A stretch of DNA of 64,000 nt from Pseudomonas viridiflava (GCF_900585905.1 NZ_UTVH01000034.1:434001-498000), one strand, 5' to 3'; numbered from the stretch's first letter, positions 1 to 9,191 are shown. Program-made: numbers and translations. The notes: generated from the letters alone by a model not told the origin.

Positions 1-567
1 GTGTTTGTCCTGACGGGTGACACCAGCGTCGAACTGGGCGACCACCTGCTGCCAGCCTGCGGCAATCAGGGCCTTGTCGCTGAGGTCGGCCGCGGCAACC
101 AGCGCCGGACGCCGGTTGATCCAGACGTCCGAACCTTCGCCGGCTGCAGTGGCGCGCAGCAGAAATGAGCCGGCGACGGCGTTGTTCTGGCTCAGTCCCA
201 GGTAGGACCCGCCCTGCATCTGCCAGGCATGGCCGCCGCGGCTGACCGAGCTGGCGTCCTGAGCAAACGGCGCCAGGCCCTCTTCGGCGAGCTGTTGCGG
301 GGTCACCGGTGTCTGCTGCTCAGTGCTGAGCAGACGGATTTCGTCGAGTGTGACGCGCAAGTCGGCATAAATGCCTTGCTCGGCTGCGGTCAGGTCGCGC
401 CGCGCATCCAGTTGATGAGCGGCAACGCTGTGGACATCCTTGCTCTCGCCATGCCAGCCGATAACCAGAGCGGCTACCAGCAGGATCGTCAGGCACAGGC
501 CCAGCACATATAGGGTTTCATGACCTGCCCCCGCCGGGCGCACGATCTGCTGCGTCGGCGTGCTCAT
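1..567 (-). CDS. Single-pass membrane protein, C-terminus outside window
   Basis: The first 189 residues are visible and the gene runs off the left edge. After about 17 polar residues comes one hydrophobic segment (roughly residues 18-38, rich in L, V and A). The rest is a soluble, probably periplasmic region with an Asp/Glu/Gln-rich stretch and no metal or enzyme motif I can name. Its ATG overlaps the stop of the upstream gene as ATGA, so it is translationally coupled to it and is the fourth gene of the PepSY operon. It may belong to the family labelled DUF6162, which I associate with metal-uptake loci of pseudomonads, but this is from memory and weak. The function is unknown. Confidence 0.7.
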   Translation of the reverse strand, partial: MSTPTQQIVRPAGAGHETLYVLGLCLTILLVAALVIGWHGESKDVHSVAAHQLDARRDLTAAEQGIYADLRVTLDEIRLLSTEQQTPVTPQQLAEEGLAPFAQDASSVSRGGHAWQMQGGSYLGLSQNNAVAGSFLLRATAAGEGSDVWINRRPALVAAADLSDKALIAAGWQQVVAQFDAGVTRQDKH

Positions 568-896
568 GGTGCGCCGATATCCGCTTGGTCGATTTCCACC
601 ACGTGGCCCGGACCTGCGTCGAACAGCACGTAAAACTCCGAGGCGGGTTTCTTGAAGGTCACTGTGGAGTCATCGCCCAGCTTGCCGGGCACCAGAATGG
701 TCTCGTCATAGCCGATCACATCGAGAGTCACTCCCGGCGCGCCACTGCCGTCGGAGAAACCGCCGGTGCAGCGGATCTGTTCGTTTTCGATCTGTTTGCA
801 TTCACACATCGGGTTGTGGGCCAGTGCCGGTGCACTCAAGCCGGCCAGCAGCAACGCGCTTATGCCGAGCCAGCGCTGGCGGGTTTTACCAATCAT
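564..896 (-). CDS. Small exported protein of unknown function
   Basis: A 110-residue protein. The start is the ATG that overlaps the preceding stop as ATGA; a longer reading from 1004 would lie inside the upstream gene. Residues 1-26 form a clear Sec signal peptide (basic MIGKTRQR, then LLLAGLSAPALA, with cleavage after ALA). The mature protein begins HNPMCECKQIENEQIRC and so has three cysteines and a His close to its N-terminus, which could bind a metal or form disulfides. The rest looks like a small beta-rich domain. It lies third in the PepSY operon, so a periplasmic role in metal handling is plausible but inferred. Confidence 0.75.
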   Translation of the reverse strand: MIGKTRQRWLGISALLLAGLSAPALAHNPMCECKQIENEQIRCTGGFSDGSGAPGVTLDVIGYDETILVPGKLGDDSTVTFKKPASEFYVLFDAGPGHVVEIDQADIGAP

Positions 897-1435
897 GGTT
901 TGACTCCTTGTTTTTTCAACCACGCAACGGTGGCGGGGGAGGCTTTGGAGAGGGGGATGGACGCCTGATGCATCGAGCCGTCCCAGCCTTCCATGGTGAT
1001 CCACAGGTCGGAATCAGGTGCGGTGCGCTCGGGGATTTGCATGAATGCGCTCATGCGGTAGGGCGTGCCGAAGAAAATCACCCCGGCAGCGCGCAGACTG
1101 CGAGGTTTACCGATGCGCAAATAGGTGGCCTTGACCTTGTCGACACAGGTGGCACACAGCGCGGCGTTGAAGGTTTTCATGTAGCCGGAGGGGCCGTCGA
1201 GGGTGGGCGCCTGTTCGCGCATTTCCGCCAGACGAATGCTCCAGGGGCCGACTGCAACGTCGCCGATCTCGCGCAGGCCCAGGCCGTTGTCGCCGCGAAA
1301 CAGTGCCATGTCGGCGAAGTATTTGGGCATGAAGCCCAGCGGGATCAACAGCAGCAGAATATTGATGTGAAAACGCCATTTGCGCCACAGGCGACTCAGG
1401 GCCGAAGGCGGAGTGACGACGACGGCCTTGTTCAC
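893..1435 (-). CDS. Membrane-anchored hypothetical protein of the PepSY operon
   Basis: A 180-residue protein with one N-terminal transmembrane segment (about residues 25-42, INILLLLIPLGFMPKYF) followed by a periplasmic domain. Residues near 92-97 give a CATC (C-x2-C) motif. Similar Pseudomonas proteins are often annotated as thiamine pyrophosphate-binding, but I see no TPP motif of the GDG-N type and do not support that function. Both ends overlap neighbouring genes by 4 nt (ATGA), so it is made together with the PepSY protein and the small exported protein. CATC resembles a redox or metal site, which fits a metal or haem context but is inference. Confidence 0.7.
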   Translation of the reverse strand: MNKAVVVTPPSALSRLWRKWRFHINILLLLIPLGFMPKYFADMALFRGDNGLGLREIGDVAVGPWSIRLAEMREQAPTLDGPSGYMKTFNAALCATCVDKVKATYLRIGKPRSLRAAGVIFFGTPYRMSAFMQIPERTAPDSDLWITMEGWDGSMHQASIPLSKASPATVAWLKKQGVKP

Positions 1436-2646
1436 AGCGTGTTCTCCGGTATCTCGCGGCTCATGGGCGCCAGCGCTGGCTGCGGCGTGTGCGGCGCCTG
1501 CGCCCTGGGATTGCGCCTGAGCGCATTGATCGTTGCCAGTGCCGTGCGCTTGCTCCAGATCAGCAGGCCGCTGAGCACCATCATGCTCAGCAGCAGGCCG
1601 AAGAAGGCCCAGATCAGCTTGATCCAGATGCCGCCGAAATCACCCGTGTGCAGCGGGCGCATGGATTCGGTGACGAACTCCAGCGACGAGCGATCGGAAA
1701 GCAGGTGCGAGGTGGCGATTTCGCCGCTATAGGGATTGATCTCGGCTGTCTGGAACATCAGCGGGTACCAGCTGCGACCTGCAATCGTCATGTTGCTGTA
1801 GGCATTGAGCGGCAGGCTGACGACGCTGGGCTCCAGGCCGGGAATTTCCTGCCGGGCGATTTCGATCGCCTTGTCCAGACTGATGGTCGGCGCCGGGCTG
1901 CCATCGGCGGTCAGTGGCACGCTGGCATGGGGGATCACTGACGCTACAGGCGACTGGCTGGAAATACTGATCTGGTTGTCGAACAGAATGGCCTGGATCA
2001 GAAACCAGGTGCCGGTGATGGAGATGACGGCGATGAACCAGATTGACCAGATCCCGCTCAGACGATGGAAATCACCCCAGAAAATACGTGCGCCCTGGCC
2101 GAATCGCAGAGTCGGTTTGAAGAAGCTTTTCCAGAATTTCTTGTACACCACCAGCCCGGTGACCAACGAGGCCAGCAACGGCAGGCCCAGCATCGACACC
2201 AGATACCAGCCCCAGGAAAATCCATTGGTGAAAGGCACCAGCCACCAGCCATGCAGCGCGCGGGTAAAAGCGCGGAAGTCGAAGGACGGCGCAAAACCCT
2301 GAACCACCCCGGTATAGGGGTTGGCGTAGGCAGTGGCTGCGCGGCCATCGGGACGGGTGACGTTGACGTTCAGGGCGAAGTAATCGCCATCGGGTTCGGT
2401 GATTCTGCCGATAATCAGTTGCGGCTCATTGCGCTCAATGCTCTCGCGTACCTGCTCGAAACTCAGGCGAGGCGCGTCGTCAGCCGGTTGATTGGCGCGC
2501 ATTTCCGGGTTGGTCAGCCACATGATTTCCTTGCTGACCACGGCCAGCATGCCGGTCACGCAGACGATCAGCACGAAGAACCAGATAGGCAGCGCCAGCC
2601 AGCTGTGCACTAGGAACCAGATTTTTGAGCGGGACTTCTTGGACAT
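1432..2646 (-). CDS. PepSY-associated TM-helix (PiuB-like) membrane protein
   Basis: A 404-residue inner-membrane protein. It starts MSKKSRSKIWFLVHSWLALP, the typical opening of PepSY-TM proteins, whose first helix carries the conserved His-x-W region. I see about four hydrophobic segments (near residues 10-35, 150-175, 195-220 and 345-370), with PepSY-like periplasmic parts between them. Members of this family often sit in siderophore or ferric-reductase loci. The ATG at 2646 is preferred over an in-frame ATG at 2709, which gives a non-hydrophobic extension. It is the first gene of a four-gene ATGA-coupled operon and lies downstream of Fur-like sequences, so iron-dependent expression is likely. 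Confidence 0.85.
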   Translation of the reverse strand: MSKKSRSKIWFLVHSWLALPIWFFVLIVCVTGMLAVVSKEIMWLTNPEMRANQPADDAPRLSFEQVRESIERNEPQLIIGRITEPDGDYFALNVNVTRPDGRAATAYANPYTGVVQGFAPSFDFRAFTRALHGWWLVPFTNGFSWGWYLVSMLGLPLLASLVTGLVVYKKFWKSFFKPTLRFGQGARIFWGDFHRLSGIWSIWFIAVISITGTWFLIQAILFDNQISISSQSPVASVIPHASVPLTADGSPAPTISLDKAIEIARQEIPGLEPSVVSLPLNAYSNMTIAGRSWYPLMFQTAEINPYSGEIATSHLLSDRSSLEFVTESMRPLHTGDFGGIWIKLIWAFFGLLLSMMVLSGLLIWSKRTALATINALRRNPRAQAPHTPQPALAPMSREIPENTL

Positions 2647-2758
2647 GGAGTAACGGTCTCGATTCTCGGTTTGAAGCAGTCCGGGGGCGCCTGCGCGGTG
2701 TGGCGCCAATCAGGATCAGGTCGCAGCATTCACAGCGCGACTGTCGCATAATACTAGG

Positions 2759-2800
2759 ACGGATGAGAATCAAATACCCTCAATGTTAATTCTCATTACA
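2759..2800 (-). promoter_or_regulatory. Two Fur-box-like sites
   Basis: Compared with the 19-bp consensus GATAATGAGAATCATTATC, the minus-strand sequence of 2782-2800 (TGTAATGAGAATTAACATT) matches at 13 positions. The plus-strand sequence of 2759-2777, which contains TGAGAATCA, matches at 11. The two face each other about 115-160 bp upstream of the PepSY start. This predicts Fur control of the minus-strand operon. Matches were counted by hand, not scored with a matrix. Confidence 0.6.
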
Positions 2801-2878
2801 CATTTAAATCTTGTATCTAAATGTGTTGAGAACGGCTGAGCTTCTCTGCGCCGGGACGCGCAGGTGGCGGGATCGATC

Positions 2879-2979
2879 GTGGGACCGGCGTTGGCCGGGA
2901 AGGCCGGTTTCAGGGCCAATGAAACGTATCGCCTGCAATGGCCTCTTCCCGGCTGAAGCCAGTCCCACGCCGGTCCCAC
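2879..2979. repeat. REPIN: inverted pair of REP sequences, family 1
   Basis: GTGGGACCGGCGTTGGCCGG on the left and the inverted TTCCCGGCTGAAGCCAGTCC on the right flank about 50 bp. The copy is degenerate compared with those at 22353-22444 and 11418-11510. It lies between the PepSY promoter region and the 3' end of tyrB, where it may also act as a 3' end structure for tyrB. With the Fur-like sites it accounts for the gene-free stretch 2647-2994. Confidence 0.75.
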
Positions 2980-2994
2980 GTCATACCAGGCGTG

Positions 2995-4191
2995 TCAGAT
3001 CACCTGAGTGATGGCCTTGCACACGGTGTCAACGTTGTTCTGGTTCAGCGCGGCAACGCAGATGCGACCGGTGTCCAGGGCGTAGATGCCGAACTCGTTG
3101 CGCAGGCGGTGCACCTGTTCGGTGGTCAGGCCCGAGTATGAGAACATCCCGGTCTGGCGCGCGACGAAACTGAAGTCCTGGCCTGCGGCGTTGTCGGCCA
3201 GGCGCTCGACCATCGCCTGGCGCATGGCCTTGATTCGCACGCGCATTTCCCCCAGTTCCTGCTCCCAGGTGGCGCGCAGTTCAGGGTTGTTCAGCACCGC
3301 CGCGACGATGGTCGCGCCGTGGGTGGGCGGGTTTGAGTAGTTGGTGCGGATGACGCGTTTGACCTGCGACAGCACGCGCGCGGTCTCTTCTTTCGAATCG
3401 GTCACGATCGACAGCGCGCCGACACGCTCGCCATACAGCGAGAAGGATTTGGAAAACGAACTGGAAGCGAGGAAGGTCAGGCCGGATTCGGCAAACAGAC
3501 GTACGGCGACCGCATCTTCTTCGATGCCAGCACCAAAACCCTGGTAGGCCATGTCGAGAAATGGCACGTGGCCCCGGGCTTTGACCACTTCCAGGACTTT
3601 TTTCCAGTCCTCCAGTGTCAGGTCGACGCCGGTGGGGTTGTGGCAGCAGGCGTGCAGGACGACGATGGAGCCTGCTGGCAGATTCTGCAGGTCTTCGAGC
3701 ATGCCGGAACGGTTCACGTCATGACTGGTCGCATCATAGTAACGGTAGTTCTGCACCGGGAATCCGGCGGTTTCAAACAGAGCGCGATGGTTTTCCCAGC
3801 TTGGGTCACTGATGGCGACGACCGCATCAGGACGCAGCTGCTTCAGGAAGTCAGCACCAATTTTCAGCGCGCCAGTGCCGCCCACAGCCTGAACGGTCAG
3901 CACCCGGCCGTTGGCGATCAGCGGCGAATCGACGCCCAGCAACAGTTTTTGCACCGCCAGGTCATACGCGGCGATGCCGTCAATCGGCAGGTAACCACGA
4001 GGAGCGTGCTGAGCGACACGAATGCTCTCTGCCTCGGCGACGGCGCGCAGCAGGGGAATTCGGCCTTCTTCATTGCAATACACGCCCACGCCAAGGTTGA
4101 CCTTGTGGGTTCGTGTATCGGCGTTGAATGCTTCGTTGAGGCCCAGGATAGGATCGCGTGGTGCCATTTCGACAGCGGAGAACAGGCTCAT
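2995..4191 (-). CDS. tyrB: Aromatic amino acid aminotransferase
   Basis: A 398-residue PLP enzyme of the class I (Asp/aromatic) aminotransferase family. It swaps the amino group between aromatic amino acids (or Asp) and 2-oxoglutarate in the cytoplasm. Visible residues: HNPTG with N185, D213 and Y216 of the PLP pocket, the PLP lysine K248 in SFSKSFSLYGERVG, and the C-terminal substrate Arg region. The length equals E. coli TyrB/AspC (about 397). It lies next to uvrB but on the other strand, as in P. aeruginosa. AspC-type specificity cannot be excluded by reading alone. Confidence 0.9.
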   Translation of the reverse strand: MSLFSAVEMAPRDPILGLNEAFNADTRTHKVNLGVGVYCNEEGRIPLLRAVAEAESIRVAQHAPRGYLPIDGIAAYDLAVQKLLLGVDSPLIANGRVLTVQAVGGTGALKIGADFLKQLRPDAVVAISDPSWENHRALFETAGFPVQNYRYYDATSHDVNRSGMLEDLQNLPAGSIVVLHACCHNPTGVDLTLEDWKKVLEVVKARGHVPFLDMAYQGFGAGIEEDAVAVRLFAESGLTFLASSSFSKSFSLYGERVGALSIVTDSKEETARVLSQVKRVIRTNYSNPPTHGATIVAAVLNNPELRATWEQELGEMRVRIKAMRQAMVERLADNAAGQDFSFVARQTGMFSYSGLTTEQVHRLRNEFGIYALDTGRICVAALNQNNVDTVCKAITQVI

Positions 4192-4557
4192 TATTGTGGC
4201 GGCTCTGTGTGAGGGGTAGAGGGGACCCGCTCTGATCCGGATGCGCCAGAGCGGTGCACAAACGGGGAGTCAGTATAGAGGCCATCGCGTATGGCGGCGA
4301 CAGCGCGGCAGGCGTTTTTTCAGGTTTTTTGCCCGCGCTCGGCCACCGTCAGTCAGATTGCAATTCAAATCGTCTACTGCGCACGAGGGTCGGGTTGAAA
4401 GGTAACGATGTCGACTCCATCTGTATTCCCATCACTTCATATCATGTACGACTGATCCTCAATCGGATCAGGCGACGGCCTGTCGCTGTGTTTGCGCGCC
4501 AGGTCTTGCGCACATCACCCTTGTGCCCGCTTTGTACACATTACCCAGAGGTACGTT
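4192..4557. other. Divergent intergenic region tyrB / uvrB
   Basis: This 366-bp region lies between the two divergent starts. I see no good gene in it. I looked for a LexA box (CTGT-N8-ACAG) in front of uvrB and found none, and no -35/-10 pair with normal spacing stands out. There is no REP element here. Confidence 0.5.
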
Positions 4558-6573
4558 ATGTCCGAGTTTCAGCTGGTAACCCGATTCGAGCCGGCTGGTG
4601 ATCAGCCAGAGGCCATTCGCCTGATGGTCGAAGGGATTGAGGCCGGGCTGGCGCACCAGACGCTGCTGGGTGTGACCGGCTCAGGCAAGACGTTCAGCAT
4701 CGCCAATGTCATCGCTCAGGTGAAGCGCCCCACGCTGGTGCTGGCGCCGAACAAGACCCTGGCGGCGCAGCTGTATGGCGAGTTCAAGGCGTTTTTCCCC
4801 AACAACGCGGTCGAGTACTTCGTCTCTTATTACGACTACTACCAGCCCGAAGCCTACGTGCCGTCATCGGACACCTTCATCGAGAAGGATGCGTCGATCA
4901 ACGACCATATCGAGCAGATGCGGCTGTCGGCGACCAAGGCGCTGCTGGAGCGCAAGGATGCGATCATCGTCACCACGGTGTCCTGCATCTATGGTCTGGG
5001 CAGCCCGGAAACCTACCTGCGCATGGTGCTGCACGTGGATCGCGGCGACAAACTCGATCAGCGCGCATTGCTGCGGCGTCTGGCTGACCTGCAGTACACC
5101 CGCAACGACATGGATTTTGCCCGGGCAACTTTCCGTGTGCGCGGCGACGTCATCGATATCTATCCGGCAGAGTCGGACCTGGAGGCCATTCGCATCGAGC
5201 TGTTCGACGATGAGGTGGAGAGCCTTTCGGCGTTCGATCCGCTTACCGGCGAGGTCATTCGCAAGTTGCCGCGCTTCACCTTCTACCCCAAGAGTCACTA
5301 CGTCACGCCCCGGGAAACCCTGGTGGAGGCGATGGAAGGGATCAAGGTGGAGCTGCAGGAGCGCCTGGAATATCTGCGCAACAACAACAAGCTGGTGGAA
5401 GCCCAGCGTCTGGAGCAGCGCACGCGCTTCGACCTGGAAATGATTCTTGAGCTGGGTTACTGCAACGGCATCGAAAACTACTCGCGCTATCTGTCCGGGC
5501 GTCCTTCCGGCGCGCCGCCACCGACGCTGTATGACTACCTGCCAGCTGACGCGCTGCTGGTGATCGACGAGTCGCACGTCAGCGTGCCCCAGGTGGGCGC
5601 CATGTACAAAGGCGACCGCTCGCGCAAGGAAACCCTGGTTGAATACGGTTTCCGGCTGCCGTCTGCGCTCGACAATCGACCCATGCGCTTCGACGAGTGG
5701 GAGGCGGTCAGCCCGCAGACTATTTTTGTTTCGGCGACACCGGGCAATTACGAAGCCGAGCATGCAGGGCGCGTGATCGAGCAGGTGGTAAGGCCCACCG
5801 GGCTGGTGGACCCGCAGATCGAAATTCGTCCGGCGCTGACCCAGGTTGACGATCTGCTTTCGGAAATTCACAAGCGCGTCGCGCTGGAAGAACGGGTGCT
5901 GGTCACCACGCTGACCAAGCGGATGTCGGAAGACCTGACGGATTATCTGGCGGACCATGGCGTACGCGTGCGCTATCTGCACTCGGACATCGACACCGTT
6001 GAACGGGTCGAAATCATTCGTGACCTGCGCCTGGGCACGTTCGATGTGCTGGTGGGGATCAACCTGTTGCGTGAAGGTCTGGATATGCCCGAAGTGTCCC
6101 TGGTGGCGATTCTGGACGCTGACAAGGAAGGCTTTTTGCGCTCCGATCGCTCGCTGATCCAGACCATCGGTCGTGCTGCCCGTAACCTCAATGGCCGCGC
6201 CATCCTGTATGCCGACCGCATGACCGGCTCCATGGAGCGGGCCATTGGCGAAACGGACCGGCGCCGCGACAAGCAGATCGCCTTCAACCTGGCCAATGGC
6301 ATTACCCCGAAAGGCGTGGTCAAGGACGTTGCCGACATCATGGAAGGTGCCACAGTGCCGGGTTCGCGCAGCAAGAAGCGCAAGGGCATGGCCAAGGCGG
6401 CTGAGGAGAGCGCCAAGTACGAAAACGAGCTGCGTTCACCCAGCGAAATCACCAAGCGCATTCGTCAACTGGAAGAAAAAATGTACCAGCTGGCCCGCGA
6501 TCTGGAATTCGAAGCAGCTGCCCAGATGCGCGACGAAATCGGCAAATTGCGCGAGCGCCTGTTGACGGTGTAG
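4558..6573 (+). CDS. uvrB: UvrABC excision nuclease subunit B
   Basis: A 671-residue DNA-repair helicase. UvrA loads it on damaged DNA, where it recruits UvrC. Domains in order: Walker A GVTGSGKT (38-45), the Tyr-rich beta-hairpin around [17 protein letters not shown] (about 91-107) that probes the damaged duplex, the DESH Walker B box (337-340), helicase motifs IV-VI including QTIGRAARN, and the C-terminal UVR domain (about 632-668) that binds UvrC. The ATG at 4558 follows AGAGGT and gives [10 protein letters not shown], the usual Pseudomonas N-terminus. An upstream in-frame start at 4492 has no support. Confidence 0.97.
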   Translation: MSEFQLVTRFEPAGDQPEAIRLMVEGIEAGLAHQTLLGVTGSGKTFSIANVIAQVKRPTLVLAPNKTLAAQLYGEFKAFFPNNAVEYFVSYYDYYQPEAYVPSSDTFIEKDASINDHIEQMRLSATKALLERKDAIIVTTVSCIYGLGSPETYLRMVLHVDRGDKLDQRALLRRLADLQYTRNDMDFARATFRVRGDVIDIYPAESDLEAIRIELFDDEVESLSAFDPLTGEVIRKLPRFTFYPKSHYVTPRETLVEAMEGIKVELQERLEYLRNNNKLVEAQRLEQRTRFDLEMILELGYCNGIENYSRYLSGRPSGAPPPTLYDYLPADALLVIDESHVSVPQVGAMYKGDRSRKETLVEYGFRLPSALDNRPMRFDEWEAVSPQTIFVSATPGNYEAEHAGRVIEQVVRPTGLVDPQIEIRPALTQVDDLLSEIHKRVALEERVLVTTLTKRMSEDLTDYLADHGVRVRYLHSDIDTVERVEIIRDLRLGTFDVLVGINLLREGLDMPEVSLVAILDADKEGFLRSDRSLIQTIGRAARNLNGRAILYADRMTGSMERAIGETDRRRDKQIAFNLANGITPKGVVKDVADIMEGATVPGSRSKKRKGMAKAAEESAKYENELRSPSEITKRIRQLEEKMYQLARDLEFEAAAQMRDEIGKLRERLLTV

Positions 6574-6603
6574 CAGTGTCGCTGGCTGTCTTTTCAGGCA
6601 TGA

Positions 6604-6710
6604 CGCGGGACCGGCTGACGCGGGACCGGCTTTAGCCGGAAATAGGGCTGAACAGCCGCCGAATCTCTGGCGTATGAGGCGCAGCTTTCCCGGCTAAAGC
6701 CGGTCCCACG
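6604..6710. repeat. REPIN, family 1, between uvrB and gltX
   Basis: The left arm is a partly duplicated CGCGGGACCGGCT (at 6604 and again near 6619) reading into CGGGACCGGCTTTAGCCGG. The right arm is the inverted TTCCCGGCTAAAGCCGGTCC. The element lies 30 bp after uvrB and may form its 3' end, as no separate T-tailed hairpin is present. Confidence 0.8.
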
Positions 6711-6816
6711 TCAGCAGGCCTGGCGCCCCTGTGATCTGGCTCATCCTGCGACGCTGGAGCCACAACCCCCGCGCCTGTTAACATTCGCGGCTTGTTCGAC
6801 CTATCTGGAATTGTCC

Positions 6817-8298
6817 ATGACCACCGTTCGTACCCGCATCGCGCCATCGCCTACCGGCGACCCCCACGTCGGCACGGCCTACATCGCGCTCTTCAACTAC
6901 TGCTTTGCCAAACAGCACGGCGGCGAGTTCATCCTGCGCATTGAAGACACCGATCAGTTGCGCTCGACCCGCGAGTCCGAACAACAGATTTTCGACGCGC
7001 TGCGCTGGCTCGGCATCGAGTGGAGCGAAGGCCCTGACGTTGGCGGTCCGCACGGTCCTTACCGGCAAAGCGAGCGAGGCGACATCTATCAGCAATACGC
7101 CCGCCAGCTGGTCGAAATGGGCCACGCCTTCCCCTGTTTCTGCACCGCAGAAGAGCTTGACCAGATGCGCGCCGAGCAGACCGCTCGCGGCGAAACACCA
7201 CGTTACGATGGCCGCGCGTTGCTGCTTTCCAAAGAAGAAGTGGATCGGCGGCTGGCTGCGGGCGAGCCCCACGTGATCCGCATGAAGGTGCCCAGCGAAG
7301 GCGTCTGCGTGGTGCCTGACATGCTGCGCGGCGAGGTCGAGATCCCGTGGGATCGCATGGACATGCAAGTCCTGATGAAGACCGACGGACTGCCGACCTA
7401 TTTTCTCGCCAACGTCGTCGATGACCACCTGATGGGCATTACTCACGTACTGCGCGGCGAAGAATGGTTGCCATCGGCGCCAAAACTGATCCTGCTGTAC
7501 GAGTATTTTGGCTGGGACAAACCGCAGCTGTGCTACATGCCGCTGTTGCGTAACCCCGACAAAAGCAAGCTGTCCAAGCGCAAGAACCCGACATCGGTCA
7601 CCTTCTACGAGCGCATGGGTTTCATGCCCGAGGCCATGCTCAACTATCTGGGACGCATGGGCTGGTCCATGCCGGACGAGCGCGAGAAGTTCTCGCTGGA
7701 AGAAATGGTCGAGCACTTTGACCTGTCGCGGGTCTCCCTCGGCGGGCCGATCTTCGATATCGAGAAACTGTCCTGGCTTAACGGTCAGTGGTTGCGCGAC
7801 CTGCCGGTCGACGAGTTCGCGACGCGGCTGCAGACCTGGGCGCTGAACCCGGACTACATGATGAAGATCGCGCCCCATGTGCAGGGCAGGGTGGAGACCT
7901 TCAGTCAGGTTGCACCACTGGCCGGTTTCTTCTTCGCGGGTGGCGTTGCGCCCGACGCCAAGCTGTTCGAGCACAAGAAGCTGTCCCCTGATCAGGTGCG
8001 TCAGGCGATGCAGCTTATTTTGTGGAAGCTGGAGTCGTTGCGTCAGTGGGACAAGGATGGCATCACCGGCTGCATCCAGGCGGTGGTCCAGCACCTTGAG
8101 CTCAAACTGCGTGACGCGATGCCGCTGATGTTTGCCGCGATCACCGGTCAGGCCAATTCGGTGTCGGTGACCGATGCCATGGAGATTCTCGGCCCTGACC
8201 TGACGCGTTATCGCCTGCGTCAGGCCATTGATCTGCTGGGTGGCGTCTCCAAGAAAGAAAACAAGGAATGGGAAAAGCTTCTTGGCGCCATCGCCTGA
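6817..8298 (+). CDS. gltX: Glutamyl-tRNA synthetase
   Basis: A 493-residue class I aminoacyl-tRNA synthetase that charges tRNA-Glu. The first signature HVGT (17-20) lies in [13 protein letters not shown] and the second, KLSKR, at 251-255. The C-terminal half is the anticodon-binding helical domain. I use the ATG at 6817, which gives the standard N-terminus [14 protein letters not shown]; a TTG two codons earlier is not needed. The gene ends 144 bp before a tRNA cluster that includes two tRNA-Glu genes, its own substrate. Confidence 0.97.
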   Translation: MTTVRTRIAPSPTGDPHVGTAYIALFNYCFAKQHGGEFILRIEDTDQLRSTRESEQQIFDALRWLGIEWSEGPDVGGPHGPYRQSERGDIYQQYARQLVEMGHAFPCFCTAEELDQMRAEQTARGETPRYDGRALLLSKEEVDRRLAAGEPHVIRMKVPSEGVCVVPDMLRGEVEIPWDRMDMQVLMKTDGLPTYFLANVVDDHLMGITHVLRGEEWLPSAPKLILLYEYFGWDKPQLCYMPLLRNPDKSKLSKRKNPTSVTFYERMGFMPEAMLNYLGRMGWSMPDEREKFSLEEMVEHFDLSRVSLGGPIFDIEKLSWLNGQWLRDLPVDEFATRLQTWALNPDYMMKIAPHVQGRVETFSQVAPLAGFFFAGGVAPDAKLFEHKKLSPDQVRQAMQLILWKLESLRQWDKDGITGCIQAVVQHLELKLRDAMPLMFAAITGQANSVSVTDAMEILGPDLTRYRLRQAIDLLGGVSKKENKEWEKLLGAIA

Positions 8299-8394
8299 GG
8301 CATTACCTGCGCTATCAGCCTGCCGGTTTTCCGGGGGCTGATGGTAAGTGTTTGTATTACCGACAAAAAACTTTGGAAAATGTAAAAAATAAAT

Positions 8395-8423
8395 TTGACA
8401 GTGCTGCGGCTCGCGCTTAATAT
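8395..8423 (+). promoter_or_regulatory. tRNA operon promoter
   Basis: A perfect -35 TTGACA (8395-8400), 17-bp spacer and -10 TAATAT (8418-8423) are followed by a GC-rich discriminator (GCGCCCC). This is the usual form of a strong stable-RNA promoter under stringent control. The first tRNA begins 20 bp after the -10. Confidence 0.85.
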
Positions 8424-8442
8424 GCGCCCCGTCCACTGATGT

Positions 8443-8518
8443 GGGGCTTTAGCTCAGCTGGGAGAGCGCCTGCATGGCATGCAGGAGGTCAGCGGTTCGA
8501 TCCCGCTAAGCTCCACCA
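8443..8518 (+). tRNA. tRNA-Ala (GGC), first copy
   Basis: A 76-nt cloverleaf with encoded CCA. The acceptor stem GGGGCTT pairs with AAGCTCC (one G-T pair). The anticodon arm CCTGC-ATGGCAT-GCAGG places GGC at positions 34-36, and the T arm has GGTTCGATCC. It is identical to the copy at 8735-8810. Confidence 0.97.
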
Positions 8519-8608
8519 GATTTAGAGCTTCAAGGCTCGGCTACACTGCCTTGAAGTAATGCACGACAATCGGAACCAGCAACCAATTGTCAGCATAAAG
8601 AAGGTTTT

Positions 8609-8684
8609 GTCCCCTTCGTCTAGTGGCCTAGGACACCGCCCTTTCACGGCGGTAACAGGGGTTCGAGTCCCCTAGGGGACGCCA
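8609..8684 (+). tRNA. tRNA-Glu (TTC), first copy
   Basis: A 76-nt cloverleaf with encoded CCA. The acceptor stem GTCCCCT pairs with AGGGGAC, and the anticodon arm CCGCC-CTTTCAC-GGCGG gives TTC. It is identical to the copy at 8855-8930. Confidence 0.97.
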
Positions 8685-8734
8685 TTTTAAAATGCATCAT
8701 GTGAAAGTGATGTGAGCCGCGAGGCGATAAATCC

Positions 8735-8810
8735 GGGGCTTTAGCTCAGCTGGGAGAGCGCCTGCATGGCATGCAGGAGGTCAGCGGTTCGATCCCGCTA
8801 AGCTCCACCA
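8735..8810 (+). tRNA. tRNA-Ala (GGC), second copy
   Basis: Sequence-identical to the tRNA at 8443-8518, including CCA. It lies 50 bp after the first tRNA-Glu, in the same transcript. Confidence 0.97.
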
Positions 8811-8854
8811 ATTTGCCAGGGTTCGTTTTAAACGAATCTGCTCGAAGGTTTTGC

Positions 8855-8930
8855 GTCCCCTTCGTCTAGTGGCCTAGGACACCGCCCTTTCACGGCGGTA
8901 ACAGGGGTTCGAGTCCCCTAGGGGACGCCA
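8855..8930 (+). tRNA. tRNA-Glu (TTC), second copy
   Basis: Sequence-identical to the tRNA at 8609-8684. The bases just upstream (AAGGTTTTG) also resemble those before the first copy, which points to duplication of an Ala-Glu unit. Confidence 0.97.
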
Positions 8931-8952
8931 CGATTGCTCGCTCTGCGAGACC

Positions 8953-8986
8953 AAGGGTCATTCGATTATTGAATGGCCCTTTTGTT
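8953..8986 (+). terminator. Rho-independent terminator of the tRNA operon
   Basis: An 11-bp near-perfect stem (AAGGGTCATTC / GAATGGCCCTT, one G-T pair) with a 7-nt loop GATTATT is followed by TTTGTTTTT. It starts 22 bp after the last tRNA. Confidence 0.9.
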
Positions 8987-9113
8987 TTTCCGGCGTTTGA
9001 TAAAACGCGCCACCCTCCCGGATTACTCTCCTCTCTTTTCGGCGCTTGTCTGATGCATCGCTATCGCGGCTTCTTTGCCGAGCTACAACGTAGCTCGGGC
9101 TGAAATGCTTTTC

Positions 9114-9191
9114 TGTAGGCGCAAGCTTGTTGGCGATGCGATGGCCGTTTGCAGTCATGAAGTCCGCTTCGCCAACACGTTGGCTCCTACA
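9114..9191. repeat. REPIN, family 2
   Basis: TGTAGGCGCAAGCTTGTTGG on the left and the inverted CCAACACGTTGGCTCCTACA on the right, about 38 bp apart. Each arm is itself a small palindrome. It lies between the tRNA terminator and the thioesterase gene; the rest of the gap 8987-9293 holds nothing I recognise. Confidence 0.8.

Noticed and set aside
893..1435. Thiamine pyrophosphate-binding function
   Set aside because: The 180-residue protein has no GDG...N motif and is too small for a TPP fold; the name in databases appears to be a carried-over label.
2759..2800. Zur box instead of Fur box
   Set aside because: The sites contain TGAGAAT, the Fur core, and lack the GTTATATTATAAC-like symmetry expected for Zur.
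4381..4557. LexA box in front of uvrB
   Set aside because: CTGT occurs twice (near 4431 and 4490) but no ACAG follows at the right distance, so SOS control cannot be supported from the sequence.
6778..8436. 552-codon open frame antisense to gltX
   Set aside because: Shadow of gltX; His/Gln/Leu/Arg-rich residue use is typical of antisense frames and no family motif is seen.
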